Shown: positions 24,412 to 34,600, counted from the stretch's first letter. The stretch is DNA of 64,000 nt from Sphingomonas_B tabacisoli (GCF_042678385.1 NZ_JBHUDY010000001.1:2542001-2606000), one strand, 5' to 3'. A program made the numbers and translations. Notes: generated by a model from the sequence alone, not told the origin.

Positions 24412-24433
24412 CCCCTCCCCTTCAGGGGAGGGG
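24412..24433. repeat. REP-like hairpin covering the ldcA stop codon
   Basis: A perfect nine-bp stem CCCCTCCCC/GGGGAGGGG with loop ttca, followed by ggttggggtggggc. It overlaps the last codons and stop of the LD-carboxypeptidase gene, which therefore ends in PPQPLP encoded by repeat sequence. Confidence 0.7.
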
Positions 24434-25249
24434 TTGGGGTGGGGCTGTCAGCCCGAACGGCACGACTTTGTTGTCCGCGTCGTGACCGATATCGGCCGGG
24501 CCGAGAAACGGGATGCCGGCGCGGTCGCACCAATGAAGCACCACCTCCTCCGGCTCGGCACCGAAATCGGGATCGTTCTCCGGCACCTGGCTGATCCGCC
24601 CCATGCGGATGCCCGCGATGCTGCTGATCGACGGATGCCGGACGATCTGGGCGAGATCGCGGTCGGTGCGGTAGAGATACTCCGCCACTTCCTCGATCAT
24701 CAGGACATGGCCAGTCAGGTCGGGCAGATGCGGCGTGCCGATGAGATGCGCCAGAATGACGATGTTGAACGCCACGGTCGGAGCGTCGCCCACCGAAGGC
24801 TCCAGCGATGCTCGGTTACGATCGACGAGCCAGTCCAGCGTCCGCGTGACCGCGGCCTCGCCACCAGCGCGACGGATGTCCGCCGGCATCGGCCCGTGCG
24901 CCACCGCTCCGATTTCACGCGCGTATAGGGCGCCGAGGAGCGTGCCTCCGTCCGAATAGCCGAGATAGGTTTTCCGGCGCGCAGCCTCACCCAAACCGCC
25001 CATGACCGCATCGACGATCCGGCACGCACCATATCCGCCGCGCGCGAACCACACCGCGTCGATCGTGGGATCGTTGGCGACTTCGATCAACGCTCCCGCC
25101 CGCGCCGCATCTGGCCCTGCGAAATGCCCGTCGGACAGAAAGCATTGAGGATGCCAGACCAGCTCCGCCCGGCCTTCTGCCAAGACGGACACCCGGCTCA
25201 CTACGTCCTCATCGATCCGGCAGCTCGGCGCGACAATGCCGATCCGCAT
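24422..25249 (-). CDS. ldcA: LD-carboxypeptidase (S66 family)
   Basis: A 275-residue cytoplasmic enzyme that removes the terminal D-Ala from murein tetrapeptides during peptidoglycan recycling. The S66 catalytic elements are present: the Ser nucleophile in YLGYSDGGTLLG, Glu in LMIEEVAEYLYRT and the C-terminal His in IGHDADNKVVPFG. The ATG at 25249 opens with MRIGIVAPSC as in the family. The gene is divergent, 46 bases apart, from a Mur-ligase gene that could reuse the product. Its last residues are supplied by a repeat hairpin. Confidence 0.9.
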   Translation of the reverse strand: MRIGIVAPSCRIDEDVVSRVSVLAEGRAELVWHPQCFLSDGHFAGPDAARAGALIEVANDPTIDAVWFARGGYGACRIVDAVMGGLGEAARRKTYLGYSDGGTLLGALYAREIGAVAHGPMPADIRRAGGEAAVTRTLDWLVDRNRASLEPSVGDAPTVAFNIVILAHLIGTPHLPDLTGHVLMIEEVAEYLYRTDRDLAQIVRHPSISSIAGIRMGRISQVPENDPDFGAEPEEVVLHWCDRAGIPFLGPADIGHDADNKVVPFGLTAPPQPLP

Positions 25250-25295
25250 GGGCTCACTCCTTGTTCGGCTTCCCGAACCGGCTAGTAGCGTCGGC

Positions 25296-26693
25296 ATGAC
25301 GGCTCACAAATCCTATTTCTTCTGCGGGATCGGCGGCAGCGGCATGCTGCCCCTCGCCTGCATCGTGCGGGCTCAGGGTGCAGAGGTGTCCGGTTCGGAC
25401 CGCGCGCTCGATCAGGGCCGCACCGCGCCGAAATTCGAGTTCTTGCGGGCCCAAGGCATCGCGCTGTTCCCGCAAGACGGCAGCGGCGTCACTTCGCCCG
25501 ATCAGGTGCTGGTCGCCTCCGCCGCGGTCGAGGAAACCGTGCCGGACGTGCAGGCTGCGACTCGCCTCCACTGCGCGCGGATGAGCCGCGCCGGCCTGCT
25601 CGCGGAGCTGTTCAACGCCGCGCCCGTGCGGATCGCCGTCGGCGGCACCAGCGGCAAGTCGACCGTCACCGGCATGATCGGCTGGATCCTGCACGCAACC
25701 GGACGCGCGCCGACCGTCATGAACGGCGCGGTGATGAAGAACTTCGTCGGGCAGGACACGCCCTTCGCCAGCGCTCTCGTCGGCAGCGGCGAGGCGTTCG
25801 TCAGCGAGGTCGATGAAAGCGACGGCTCGATCGCGCTGTTCGATCCGACCATCGCTGTGCTCGGCAACATCAGCCTCGACCATAAGGGCATGGATGAGCT
25901 GCGCGCGCTGTTCGAAGATTTCGTAACCAAGGCGAAGACTGCGGTCGTCAACATCGACCACCCCGAAGTCGCCGCCATCGCGAGCGAACTGCACCAGGAC
26001 CAGCTCCTCACCTTTGCGTTCGACAAGGAAGCACAGCTTGTCGGCCATCACGTCGCCGAGCATGCGGAGGGTGTCGCTTTCCATGTCACCGAACGGTCGA
26101 GCGGCGAGACCGCGGAAGTGAAGCTGCAGCTTCTCGGCCGGCACAATGCCGTGAACGCCCTCTCCGCGATCGGCGCGACGGTCGCGGCCGGCGTGCCGCT
26201 CGCCGAGGCCGCGCAAGCCTTGGCGGGCTTCACCGGCCTGCGGCGGCGCCTCGAGCGGGTCGGCGAAGCGCGTGGCGTGATCGTCTATGACGATTTCGGC
26301 CACAACCCCGACAAGATCGCCGCGACGCTCGACGCGCTCCACGCCTTTCCCGGCCGGCTGCTGATTTTCTTCCAGCCGCACGGCTACGGCCCGCTCCGGG
26401 TGATGGGGCGGGAATTGATCGCCACCCTGGGCGAAAGGCTTGGGCCAGAGGACGTGCTGATCCTCTCCGATCCCGTCTATTTCGGCGGCACCGTCGACCG
26501 CTCCGTGGGCAGCGAGACGATCGTCGCAGGCGTCCGCGCCGCCGGCCGGAACGCCGAGCACATCCCCGCCCGCCCCGAAATCGCCGAGCGCCTGGCCGCC
26601 CTCGCTCACCCCGGCGACCGCATCGTCGTGATGGGCGCCCGCGACGACACGCTCAGCCAGTTCGCCGCGGAGCTGTTGCAGCGGCTGGCCTGA
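25296..26693 (+). CDS. MurC/Mpl-type Mur ligase, probably peptidoglycan recycling
   Basis: A 465-residue ATP-dependent amide ligase. The UDP-binding N-domain starts FFCGIGGSGMLPLA, the ATP loop is VGGTSGKSTVTGMIG, followed by SEVDESDGS, NISLDHK and the C-domain YDDFGHNPDKIAATLDAL. Sequence alone does not separate MurC (adds L-Ala) from Mpl (adds recycled tripeptide). A housekeeping murC normally sits in the dcw cluster. The divergent ldcA makes tripeptide, the substrate of Mpl, so I favour a recycling role. The ATG at 25296 begins MTAHKSYFF. Its 3' end overlaps the convergent metallo-hydrolase gene by 41 bases. Confidence 0.82.
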   Translation: MTAHKSYFFCGIGGSGMLPLACIVRAQGAEVSGSDRALDQGRTAPKFEFLRAQGIALFPQDGSGVTSPDQVLVASAAVEETVPDVQAATRLHCARMSRAGLLAELFNAAPVRIAVGGTSGKSTVTGMIGWILHATGRAPTVMNGAVMKNFVGQDTPFASALVGSGEAFVSEVDESDGSIALFDPTIAVLGNISLDHKGMDELRALFEDFVTKAKTAVVNIDHPEVAAIASELHQDQLLTFAFDKEAQLVGHHVAEHAEGVAFHVTERSSGETAEVKLQLLGRHNAVNALSAIGATVAAGVPLAEAAQALAGFTGLRRRLERVGEARGVIVYDDFGHNPDKIAATLDALHAFPGRLLIFFQPHGYGPLRVMGRELIATLGERLGPEDVLILSDPVYFGGTVDRSVGSETIVAGVRAAGRNAEHIPARPEIAERLAALAHPGDRIVVMGARDDTLSQFAAELLQRLA

Positions 26694-27630
26694 ACGCCGC
26701 CTCGACCTCGGCCAACATCCGCTCCTCTTCGCCTTCGTAGCGCGGGGAGAAGTGGAACGGCTCCAGCCGCCGCACGCCGGCCGCATTCCCGATCTCGCCG
26801 GCGGCGCAGGTCGTGAGGTGCGCCCGGTCGAGAGCCAGCGCTTCGTCTGCCGCCGAGAAGCGGGATTCCAGGAAGAACAGATCCGCTCCCTTGGCCAGAC
26901 CAGCGATCGCTGCTCGGTTGAAAGCGGTGTCCGCAACGTCGGTCACATAGGCGACCTTCTGCCCGGCTTCGACGCTGACCAGATCGCGCAACACTTCCAA
27001 GGGCCTGTCGCCCCCCGGCGTGCGGATGACGGTGTCGTCTGCCGCCCCGTCCCGGACTGCGGCTTTCAGTTCTTGCAGCCACTGCCCCGGCGCAAGTCCC
27101 CGCTCCTCCAGCCGGTTGCGCCAGACATTGACGTGCACCGGCTCGGCGAGCGCATAGCCGATGCTCGGCCCGTGATGTTCCAGCACGACCCAGTCGAGCG
27201 TCAGGCCGGGCACGGCGAATGCCTCGTTTAGCGGCTCGCGCTCAAACGCTGCCTTGAACCTGAAGCGCGCGGAAGCCCCGCTCACCTCCCAAACGTCGAA
27301 CCACAGGTCGGCATCGTATTTGTGCGCGAGGTCCCAGGTGTAGCCCTGCAGCTTGTGCCCGACCGCGTCGATCAGCCCCTCCGGCCCGATCATCCGAACG
27401 CGTTTTTCGCGCCCGACGTTCACCCGCAGCAGCGCGTCGAAGCCGATGAAATGGTCGATGTGCATATGGCTGACGCACACCGTATCGACGCGCAGCAGGT
27501 CGCGCGCCGAGAGCGGCGACAGGTCGCCCAGATCGAACAAGAGGGCCTCGCGCCGGTGCAGCGCTTCCACGAACAGCGCCGGGTCGCCGAAGCGGTCGTT
27601 GACGAGGCGCGGATGCAGCGTTGGGCGCAT
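26653..27630 (-). CDS. RNase Z-like metallo-beta-lactamase-fold hydrolase
   Basis: A 325-residue MBL-fold protein with the zinc motif SHMHIDHFIGFDALL (HxHxDH). A second His lies in LEHHG, metal-ligand Asp in YVTDVADT, and a late His in RAHLTT. The fold and motif spacing are those of ribonuclease Z-type hydrolases, but the protein lacks a recognisable exosite flexible arm, so tRNA 3' processing is only a possibility. The ATG at 27630 gives MRPTLHPRLVND. It is convergent with the Mur-ligase gene, with overlapping 3' ends. Confidence 0.82.
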   Translation of the reverse strand: MRPTLHPRLVNDRFGDPALFVEALHRREALLFDLGDLSPLSARDLLRVDTVCVSHMHIDHFIGFDALLRVNVGREKRVRMIGPEGLIDAVGHKLQGYTWDLAHKYDADLWFDVWEVSGASARFRFKAAFEREPLNEAFAVPGLTLDWVVLEHHGPSIGYALAEPVHVNVWRNRLEERGLAPGQWLQELKAAVRDGAADDTVIRTPGGDRPLEVLRDLVSVEAGQKVAYVTDVADTAFNRAAIAGLAKGADLFFLESRFSAADEALALDRAHLTTCAAGEIGNAAGVRRLEPFHFSPRYEGEEERMLAEVEAAFRPAAATAPRRTG

Positions 27631-27675
27631 GAGTCCAGCAACGGCGCGGTGGCGCTTTCGCTCCGTCGCGCCTAG

Positions 27676-29067
<1,392 letters not shown>

Positions 29068-29073
29068 GCAAAA

Positions 29074-29205
29074 CCCTCTCCCCTGCAGGGGAGAGGGACG
29101 GCCGCGAAGCGGCCAGGGAGAGGGGAAGTCACCCTGCGTGCGGGCTTTGCCCCTCCCCCGGCGGCGGCTTCGCCGCGCCACCCTCTCCCCTTTAAGGGGA
29201 GAGGG
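29074..29205. repeat. Composite REP/BIME-like palindromic element
   Basis: Outer palindromes with arms CCCTCTCCCC/GGGGAGAGGG stand at both ends (29074-29097 and 29181-29205). The inner hairpins are GGCCGC-gaa-GCGGCC and GGCGGCG-gctt-CGCCGC. The two halves are inverted, like the element inside the acyl-CoA ligase gene. It fills the gap between convergent sdaA and the 77-residue gene. Confidence 0.85.
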
Positions 29206-29212
29206 TCAGATG

Positions 29213-29446
29213 TTACCCATCCATATCCGCGCGCGTCGGGACACGCGTGTCCGCCTTGTCGCCTTTGCGCACACGGGTGTTCATCGGCTCCTCGCCCGTC
29301 GCTTGCTTCAATTCGTCGCGGGTGCCGATATTCTCGGCCGGTCCGGCGCCGGAGGTGCCGCTGTGCGACGGCATCGGCTCGCCGCCTTCGATCAGGTCGC
29401 TGTCGTCGTGCGCGCGGGCGGATTCGGTGCGGGGATGTTCAGTCAT
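29213..29446 (-). CDS. Small hydrophilic protein (77 aa)
   Basis: A 77-residue, strongly hydrophilic, probably disordered protein (MTEHPRTESARAHDDSDL... ending TRADMDG) with no Cys and no hydrophobic segment. The ribosome binding site AAGGAG, eight bases before the ATG, supports translation. Similar acidic small proteins are frequent in sphingomonads; no function is known to me. The next gene upstream on the same strand is 36 bases away, so they may share a transcript. Confidence 0.7.
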   Translation of the reverse strand: MTEHPRTESARAHDDSDLIEGGEPMPSHSGTSGAGPAENIGTRDELKQATGEEPMNTRVRKGDKADTRVPTRADMDG

Positions 29447-29482
29447 GATCGCTCTCCTTTACCGCCTCAACGCGCGTAAGCC

Positions 29483-29926
29483 TCAGCGGATGCGGTAAAA
29501 ATCGGCCAAGCGGTCCAGCGCGAGGCCGAGCACCAGTTTTCCCGCCCGCGCGGGCCAGCCCAGGCCCCGCTCCGCTTCCGCCAGCCCTTCGTCCGCGCAC
29601 ACGACGCGCCACAGCACGTCCGACAACCCGCTGCCGACATGCGCGATCGCGGCGTCGAAGCGGCGCTTCGCATCGAGCTGCGAGGTAGTGGGGTCGGGCG
29701 CGACGCTCTTGCCCGGCCCGCGCGGCGCGACATCCCATCGCATGGTCACGCTCGGACCAAGCCTGGCGCGCTCCCAATCGGCCCGCAGCGTCTCCCCAGC
29801 AAGCAATTGCCGGTCGCCGATCCGGCCGCGCGATGCCAGCCAGGACAGCGAGGATTCCGCCAGATTGACCGTGACGCTCCGGTTCCCCGCCCCTTTCAGC
29901 GCCCGCTCGACCAATACCCTTCCCAT
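29483..29926 (-). CDS. DUF6456-like helical protein (147 aa)
   Basis: A 147-residue protein from the ATG at 29926, with AGGAGA six bases before it. It begins MGRVLVERALKGAGNRSV; the C-terminal two thirds (LDAKRRFDAAIAHVGSGLSDVLWRVVCADEGLAEAE, with a break, then GLALDRLADFYRI) look like the helical DNA-binding-like DUF6456 domain of alphaproteobacteria. The assignment is by resemblance only. It is divergent from the XRE regulator gene, with 90 bases between them containing two short palindromes. Confidence 0.7.
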   Translation of the reverse strand: MGRVLVERALKGAGNRSVTVNLAESSLSWLASRGRIGDRQLLAGETLRADWERARLGPSVTMRWDVAPRGPGKSVAPDPTTSQLDAKRRFDAAIAHVGSGLSDVLWRVVCADEGLAEAERGLGWPARAGKLVLGLALDRLADFYRIR

Positions 29927-29959
29927 GCCGTTCTCCTGTCTGTCCGAGTCGTTTTCCGC

Positions 29960-30004
29960 TTGCCACAACGGCAAAGGTGTAGGACAGAGAGAAACCGTTT
30001 TGGT
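29960..30004. promoter_or_regulatory. Short palindromes between divergent genes
   Basis: TTGCC-acaac-GGCAA (29960-29974) and AACC-gtttt-GGTT (29992-30004) lie between the DUF6456-like gene and the XRE regulator gene. Either could be an operator for the XRE protein. No convincing -10 element was found, so this is tentative. Confidence 0.3.
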
Positions 30005-30016
30005 TATGAGGTCGTC

Positions 30017-30580
30017 ATGATCACCGCCATTCGCGAAGTCCGCCGCGCCAAGGGATTGACGCTCGAGGAGGTCGGCAAGCGCTGCGATCCGCCAACCACA
30101 GCCCAGACGATCGGCCGGCTGGAAACCGGCACCCGTACGGTCTCGGTGGGATGGCTCAACCGCATCGCCAAGGCACTGGGCGTGGAGGCCGGCGATCTGG
30201 TCAAGCTGCCCGACCGGCCTGGCATCGCCGTCGCAGCCTTGCTCGGCCCCGACGGCGCGCACGCCCCGAAGCGCGAGGCCGTCGTCGTCGCGCCCCAACC
30301 GGCGCCGGAACTGGTCGCGGTCAAGGTGGAAGCATCGGTGGGCGACTATCGGGCAGGCGACGAAATCTGGTGCGAGCGCCTGGCGCCAGACGCCTTCGCT
30401 CGCGCGCTCAACCGCGACATCCTCGTCCCCCGACCGGCCGGGCGTTACGCATTCGGCCGTCTGCTCGGCCGCGAAGACGGCAAGCTCCATATCCTGCCAT
30501 TGGGCGCCGGCGCACGGCAACAAGTCTATGCCGATCCGCCCTGGATCGCCCGCGCGGTGCGGCTCGTCCGCTCGCTCTGA
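30017..30580 (+). CDS. XRE-family transcriptional regulator with C-terminal ligand/S24-like domain
   Basis: A 187-residue cytoplasmic regulator. Residues 1-55 form a Cro/C1-type helix-turn-helix (IREVRRAKGLTLEEVGKRC...TIGRLETGTRTVSVGWLNRI). The rest (VKVEASVGDYRAGDEIWCER...GRLLGRED) resembles an S24/LexA-like sheet domain but has no evident Ser-Lys dyad. The target is probably its own divergent intergenic region. No prophage genes surround it, so it does not look like a phage repressor. The ATG at 30017 lacks a clear ribosome binding site. Confidence 0.8.
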   Translation: MITAIREVRRAKGLTLEEVGKRCDPPTTAQTIGRLETGTRTVSVGWLNRIAKALGVEAGDLVKLPDRPGIAVAALLGPDGAHAPKREAVVVAPQPAPELVAVKVEASVGDYRAGDEIWCERLAPDAFARALNRDILVPRPAGRYAFGRLLGREDGKLHILPLGAGARQQVYADPPWIARAVRLVRSL

Positions 30581-30632
30581 CGCCTTCCGTCACACCATTG
30601 CGGAAGCGCTTACTGTCTGCAATGTAAGTAGC

Positions 30633-32252
30633 GTGGCGGACACTTATGATTTCGTGATCGTCGGCGCGGGCAGCGCAGGCTGCGTGCTCGCCAACCGCCT
30701 GTCGGCCGACCCCAAGACTCGCGTGCTGCTGCTGGAAGCGGGCGGGCGGGACAAGGGTGTCATGTTCCGCATGCCCGCCGGCATCGCGCAAATCCTGCCG
30801 CCGGAAAAACAACACAAAGCGAACTGGAATTACTGGACCGAGCCGCAGCGGCATTTGAACGGCCGCCGCCTCTATTGGCCGCGGGGCCGGGCGCTGGGCG
30901 GCTCGTCGTCGATCAACGGCATGGTCTATATCCGGGGCCACGCCAGCGATTACGACCATTGGGCGCAGCTAGGCTGCACCGGTTGGGGCTGGGACGACGT
31001 GCTGCCCTATTTCCGCCGTTCGGAGCGCTCCGAACGCGGGGCGTGCGAGGTGCACGGCGGCGAAGGCCCGCTCAACACCTCGACGCGCACGCTCGCCAAC
31101 CCGCTGATCGACGCGTTCCTGAAGGCCTCGGATGAGACCGGGATCGGCCTCACCGACGACTTCAACGGCCTACACATGGAAGGCGCTGGCGTCTATGATT
31201 CGACGACCAGCAATGGCTGCCGCTGGTCGACGGCGAAGGCCTATCTGGAGCCGGCGCTGAGCCGACCCAATCTCGGCATCTGGACCGATGTGCTCGTCGA
31301 GCGGGTCATTTTCGAGGACAAGCGCGCGACAGGCGTTGCGCTCCGCCGAGGAGGCCGCGCAGAGACCGTTCAGGCGCGCGAGGTGATCCTGTGCGGCGGC
31401 GCGATCAACTCGCCGCAGCTCTTGATGCTGTCCGGTATCGGCCCCGCCGAGCACCTGCAAGAGCAGGGCATCGGCGTGGTGCACGACGCCCCGGACGTGG
31501 GTGGCAATCTGCAGGACCATCTCGACGTGATCCTGCAATGGCGTTGCACGCAAGCAGTGTCGCTGAACGCGAACGCCCGGCTGGTCGCGCAGCTCTCGAC
31601 GCTCGCGCAGTGGATGTTCCGCAAGACCGGCCAGGGCAGCTATATCCCGACGCCGGCGGGCGCTTTCTTCTCGACGCGGCCCGGGCTTGCCGCGCCCGAC
31701 ATGCAGATCCATTTCGTCGCTGCCTTGGTGCCGCCGCACGGCCGCGGCGGCATGGGGCCGGAGCATGGCTTTCAGATGCACGTCTGCCAGCTTCGCCCCG
31801 AAAGCCGCGGCACGATCCGGCTGAAGTCGCCCGATCCCGCCGCGCATCCGGCGATCGATCCGGACTATCTCTCCGCACCGGCCGATCTGGAAACCCTGCT
31901 CGCCGGTGTCGAGATCACGCGGCGGATCGCGCGGGCACCGGCCTTCGACGCCTATCGCGGCCCCGAAGTCTGGCCGGGCGACGAGGAGACCGATCGAGAC
32001 GCGATGACGGCGGCCATCCGCGACTGGGCGGAAACGATCTATCACCCGGTCGGAACTTGCCGGATGGGGGCGGACCCGGCGAGCGTGCTCGATCCGCAGC
32101 TTCGCGTGCGCGGCGTCGAAGGGCTGCGCGTCGTCGACGCCAGCGTGATGCCGACGCTCGTCACCGGCAACACCAACGCATCCACGATAATGATCGCGGA
32201 AAAGGCGAGCGACCTGATCGCCGCTGAAGCTAAAGCGCAGCTCGCGGCTTGA
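30633..32252 (+). CDS. GMC-family FAD oxidoreductase (choline dehydrogenase-like)
   Basis: A 539-residue flavoenzyme that oxidises primary alcohols. The FAD motif DFVIVGAGSAGCVLANRL is at the N-terminus. GMC signature 1 is RALGGSSSINGMVYIRG and signature 2 is GAINSPQLLMLSGIGP. The catalytic His is in YHPVGTCRMG and the partner Asn in TGNTNASTIMIAEK. It is close in layout to BetA/alcohol dehydrogenases such as AlkJ. The substrate is unknown, since no betaine genes are adjacent. The best start is GTG at 30633, giving VADTYDFVIVG; ribosome binding is weak. It runs convergent with tRNA-Val. Confidence 0.9.
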   Translation: MADTYDFVIVGAGSAGCVLANRLSADPKTRVLLLEAGGRDKGVMFRMPAGIAQILPPEKQHKANWNYWTEPQRHLNGRRLYWPRGRALGGSSSINGMVYIRGHASDYDHWAQLGCTGWGWDDVLPYFRRSERSERGACEVHGGEGPLNTSTRTLANPLIDAFLKASDETGIGLTDDFNGLHMEGAGVYDSTTSNGCRWSTAKAYLEPALSRPNLGIWTDVLVERVIFEDKRATGVALRRGGRAETVQAREVILCGGAINSPQLLMLSGIGPAEHLQEQGIGVVHDAPDVGGNLQDHLDVILQWRCTQAVSLNANARLVAQLSTLAQWMFRKTGQGSYIPTPAGAFFSTRPGLAAPDMQIHFVAALVPPHGRGGMGPEHGFQMHVCQLRPESRGTIRLKSPDPAAHPAIDPDYLSAPADLETLLAGVEITRRIARAPAFDAYRGPEVWPGDEETDRDAMTAAIRDWAETIYHPVGTCRMGADPASVLDPQLRVRGVEGLRVVDASVMPTLVTGNTNASTIMIAEKASDLIAAEAKAQLAA

Positions 32253-32260
32253 TACTGAAG

Positions 32261-32336
32261 TGGTGGGCGGTGACGGGCTCGAACCGCCGACCCTCTCGGT
32301 GTAAACGAGATGCTCTACCAACTGAGCTAACCGCCC
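32261..32336 (-). tRNA. tRNA-Val (anticodon UAC)
   Basis: A 76-base gene reading GGGCGGTTAGCTCAGTTGG on the minus strand. The anticodon stem TCTCG/CGAGA encloses TTTACAC, giving anticodon TAC. The T-arm GGTTCGAGCCC and acceptor stem are paired, and the CCA end is encoded. Confidence 0.97.
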
Positions 32337-32381
32337 GGGTCGCGGCGCTTTGCCGCAAGCCGGGGATCGGGGCAAGCGCCG

Positions 32382-33239
32382 CTAGCGAATACGTACGCCG
32401 CGATCGTGGAGCAGAGGCGCGATCTGCCGGTACAGCTTCGGATAGCGATAAAAGGGCACGCGCGGCCACAGATGGTGAATCAAGTGCAGGTTGTGACCCA
32501 TGCTGATGAGCGCCAGCAGCCGTCCGCGGCGAAGCGCCGTCGCTTGATAGCGGCAGTCGGATGCGAACGGACGATGCGGCAGCCAGCTGAGGAACACGCC
32601 CATCGTCAGCCGGCCAAGCGTTGCGGGGACAACATAGAGCGCAAAGACTTTCGTGCCGTAACCCAGCATCAGCGCCGTCCAGACGCCGGCGCACATCATG
32701 GCATGCGCGATCTGATGGGCGCGCCATTCGGCAGGACGCATCACTTTCCAGGCATCGAGATAGCCGAGATTGGGCGTGTTCCTGCCATAGATCAGCCGCC
32801 AGAGCGGCACGGGGATCAGGTTGGTCCACACCGACAGAGCCGCCATCGCAAAAATGCGCCAGAGAGGTCCCTGCACAAAACCATCGGGGTCGTTCGGCGC
32901 ATTGGTGTGCGAATGATGCGCATTGTGGGTGCGGAGCAGCAGCGGCCAAGTCATGCCCAAAAGCAAGGCCGCCCACCAGCCGATCAGCCGATTGACCGGA
33001 TCGAAGCCGCGCGACCGCACGATGTTGCGGTGAATGGCTTCATGCGCAGGCGTGTATTGAAGATAGGCGCTAAGGCCGAGCGGCAGCGTCAGCCACCAGG
33101 GAGAGATAGCGCCGGAAAGGCCGAGGCCGAGCAGCGCAAGGTGCAGCGGGACCAGCAGCGCGATAAACAGCACCGTCGGCCATGCAATCGCCGGCGATAG
33201 CGCGCGCGCCGCCTCTCCTTCGACCGCACTTAACAGCAT
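32382..33239 (-). CDS. Membrane fatty-acid desaturase/hydroxylase family protein
   Basis: A 285-residue di-iron membrane enzyme with four to five helices. The His clusters are HEAIH (66-70), HNAHHSH (105-111) and HNLHLIHH (249-256), with an extra His at 222. The pattern fits the fatty-acid desaturase superfamily including CrtW/CrtR-like carotenoid enzymes and sphingolipid or fatty-acid hydroxylases, so the substrate is not resolved. No carotenoid or lipid genes are adjacent. AAGGGG precedes the ATG at 33239. Confidence 0.85.
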   Translation of the reverse strand: MLLSAVEGEAARALSPAIAWPTVLFIALLVPLHLALLGLGLSGAISPWWLTLPLGLSAYLQYTPAHEAIHRNIVRSRGFDPVNRLIGWWAALLLGMTWPLLLRTHNAHHSHTNAPNDPDGFVQGPLWRIFAMAALSVWTNLIPVPLWRLIYGRNTPNLGYLDAWKVMRPAEWRAHQIAHAMMCAGVWTALMLGYGTKVFALYVVPATLGRLTMGVFLSWLPHRPFASDCRYQATALRRGRLLALISMGHNLHLIHHLWPRVPFYRYPKLYRQIAPLLHDRGVRIR

Positions 33240-33394
33240 CCATTTGTCCCCTTTGCCGGCGGGGTTACGGGTTGCTGGTTAACGACTGGTTGCGGTCCGA
33301 GAGGCGTCGCCCCCGAAATGGTAACAGGTGAGAGCAACTTCGCTCGACAATGGTGGTAAACGCCGCCTACCTGATCGGGACGGGAGGCGAAGCG

Positions 33395-34600
33395 ATGATC
33401 CTGACAGCGCTGGCAGCGGCGGCATTCGATCCGGAAGCGGCGACTCAAGCTTATCTGAGCACTCTGAACGGCGCCGCGCGCGCCAAATCCGACGCCTATT
33501 TCGAAGGCGGATACTGGCTGCTGCTCTGGGGCGCGCTGGTCACGGTGCTGGTGGCGTGGATCGAGCTGCGCTTCGGCTGGTCCGCGAAATGGAGCGGCTG
33601 GGCCGCGCGCGTCGGCAAACGGCGCTGGCTGCAGCCCGCGCTCTACGCCTTTCCGTTCGTGCTGGTCACCGGCCTGCTGACCCTGCCGTGGACGATCTAC
33701 ACCGACTTCCTGCGCGAGCACCAATATGGCCTGTCCAACCAGAGCTTCGCCGCATGGGCGGGCGACGCGCTGAAGGCGCTGCTCGTCAACCTGATCCTGA
33801 TCCCGCCGGTGCTGATGGGTGTCTATGCCGTGATCCGCCGCAGCCCGAAGCGCTGGTGGCTCTACGGCGCGCTGGTCGTCTCCGCCTTCACGCTGATCGG
33901 CGCGGTGATCGCGCCGGTGTTCATCGCGCCGATCTTCAACAGCTACAAGCCGATGGCGGCCGGGCCGCTGCGCGACCAGATCCTGGCGATGGCGCATGCG
34001 CAGCACATCCCGGCGGAGAACGTCTATGTGTTCGACGCGTCGAAGCAGACCAAGCGCATTTCGGCGAACGTCTCCGGCCTGGGCCCGACGATCCGCATCA
34101 GCCTCAACGACAATCTACTGAACCGCACGTCGCCCGCAGAAGTGAAGGCCGTGATGGGGCATGAGATGGGGCATTACGTGCTCGGCCATGTCTGGCGTGG
34201 GTTCCTCGCGATTACGACGGTGTTCCTCGTCCTGTTCCTGCTGTTGTGGTGGAGCGCCCCCCGTTTGCTCGCGCGCTATGGCCAGGGCTGGGGCGTGACG
34301 GAGGTGTCGGACCCGGCGTCGCTGCCGCTATTGGTGGCGATCGCGTCGGTGCTGTTCCTGGTCATGACGCCGGTGCTGAACACCATCGTGCGCACGCAGG
34401 AAGCCGAGGCGGACGCGTTCGGCCTCGATGCCGCCCGTGAGCCCGACGGTTTTGCCGCAGTGTCGATGAAGCTCAGCGAATACCGCAAGATTTCGCCGAC
34501 GCCGGTGGAGGAGTTCATATTCTACGATCACCCATCGGGCGAGAACCGGGTCCGGCGTTCAATGCAGTGGAAGGCCCAGCATCTGAACGAGGCGCCTTGA
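33395..34600 (+). CDS. M48 metallopeptidase, CAAX protease 1 (Ste24)-like
   Basis: A 401-residue integral-membrane zinc protease. The zinc motif is HEMGH in AVMGHEMGHYVLGH, with the third ligand Glu in TQEAEADAFGLD. About six to seven helices and the N-terminal CAAX_endopep region (LPWTIYTDFLREHQYGLSNQ) match Ste24-type enzymes rather than HtpX. Bacterial members probably act in membrane protein quality control. The ATG at 33395 has GGGAGG seven bases upstream and is preferred to an ATG 15 codons earlier. The downstream gene starts within its stop codon (TTGA). Confidence 0.92.
   Translation: MILTALAAAAFDPEAATQAYLSTLNGAARAKSDAYFEGGYWLLLWGALVTVLVAWIELRFGWSAKWSGWAARVGKRRWLQPALYAFPFVLVTGLLTLPWTIYTDFLREHQYGLSNQSFAAWAGDALKALLVNLILIPPVLMGVYAVIRRSPKRWWLYGALVVSAFTLIGAVIAPVFIAPIFNSYKPMAAGPLRDQILAMAHAQHIPAENVYVFDASKQTKRISANVSGLGPTIRISLNDNLLNRTSPAEVKAVMGHEMGHYVLGHVWRGFLAITTVFLVLFLLLWWSAPRLLARYGQGWGVTEVSDPASLPLLVAIASVLFLVMTPVLNTIVRTQEAEADAFGLDAAREPDGFAAVSMKLSEYRKISPTPVEEFIFYDHPSGENRVRRSMQWKAQHLNEAP

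Noticed and set aside
25254..26936. 560-codon open frame on the minus strand
   Set aside because: Antisense to the Mur-ligase gene, whose motifs are unambiguous; the shadow has no recognisable domain.
29074..29205. Possible CRISPR or tandem repeat
   Set aside because: The repeats are inverted pairs with internal hairpins, not spaced direct repeats; this is a REP/BIME-like element.
30017..30580. XRE protein as a phage repressor
   Set aside because: No phage genes nearby and no catalytic dyad in the S24-like region.
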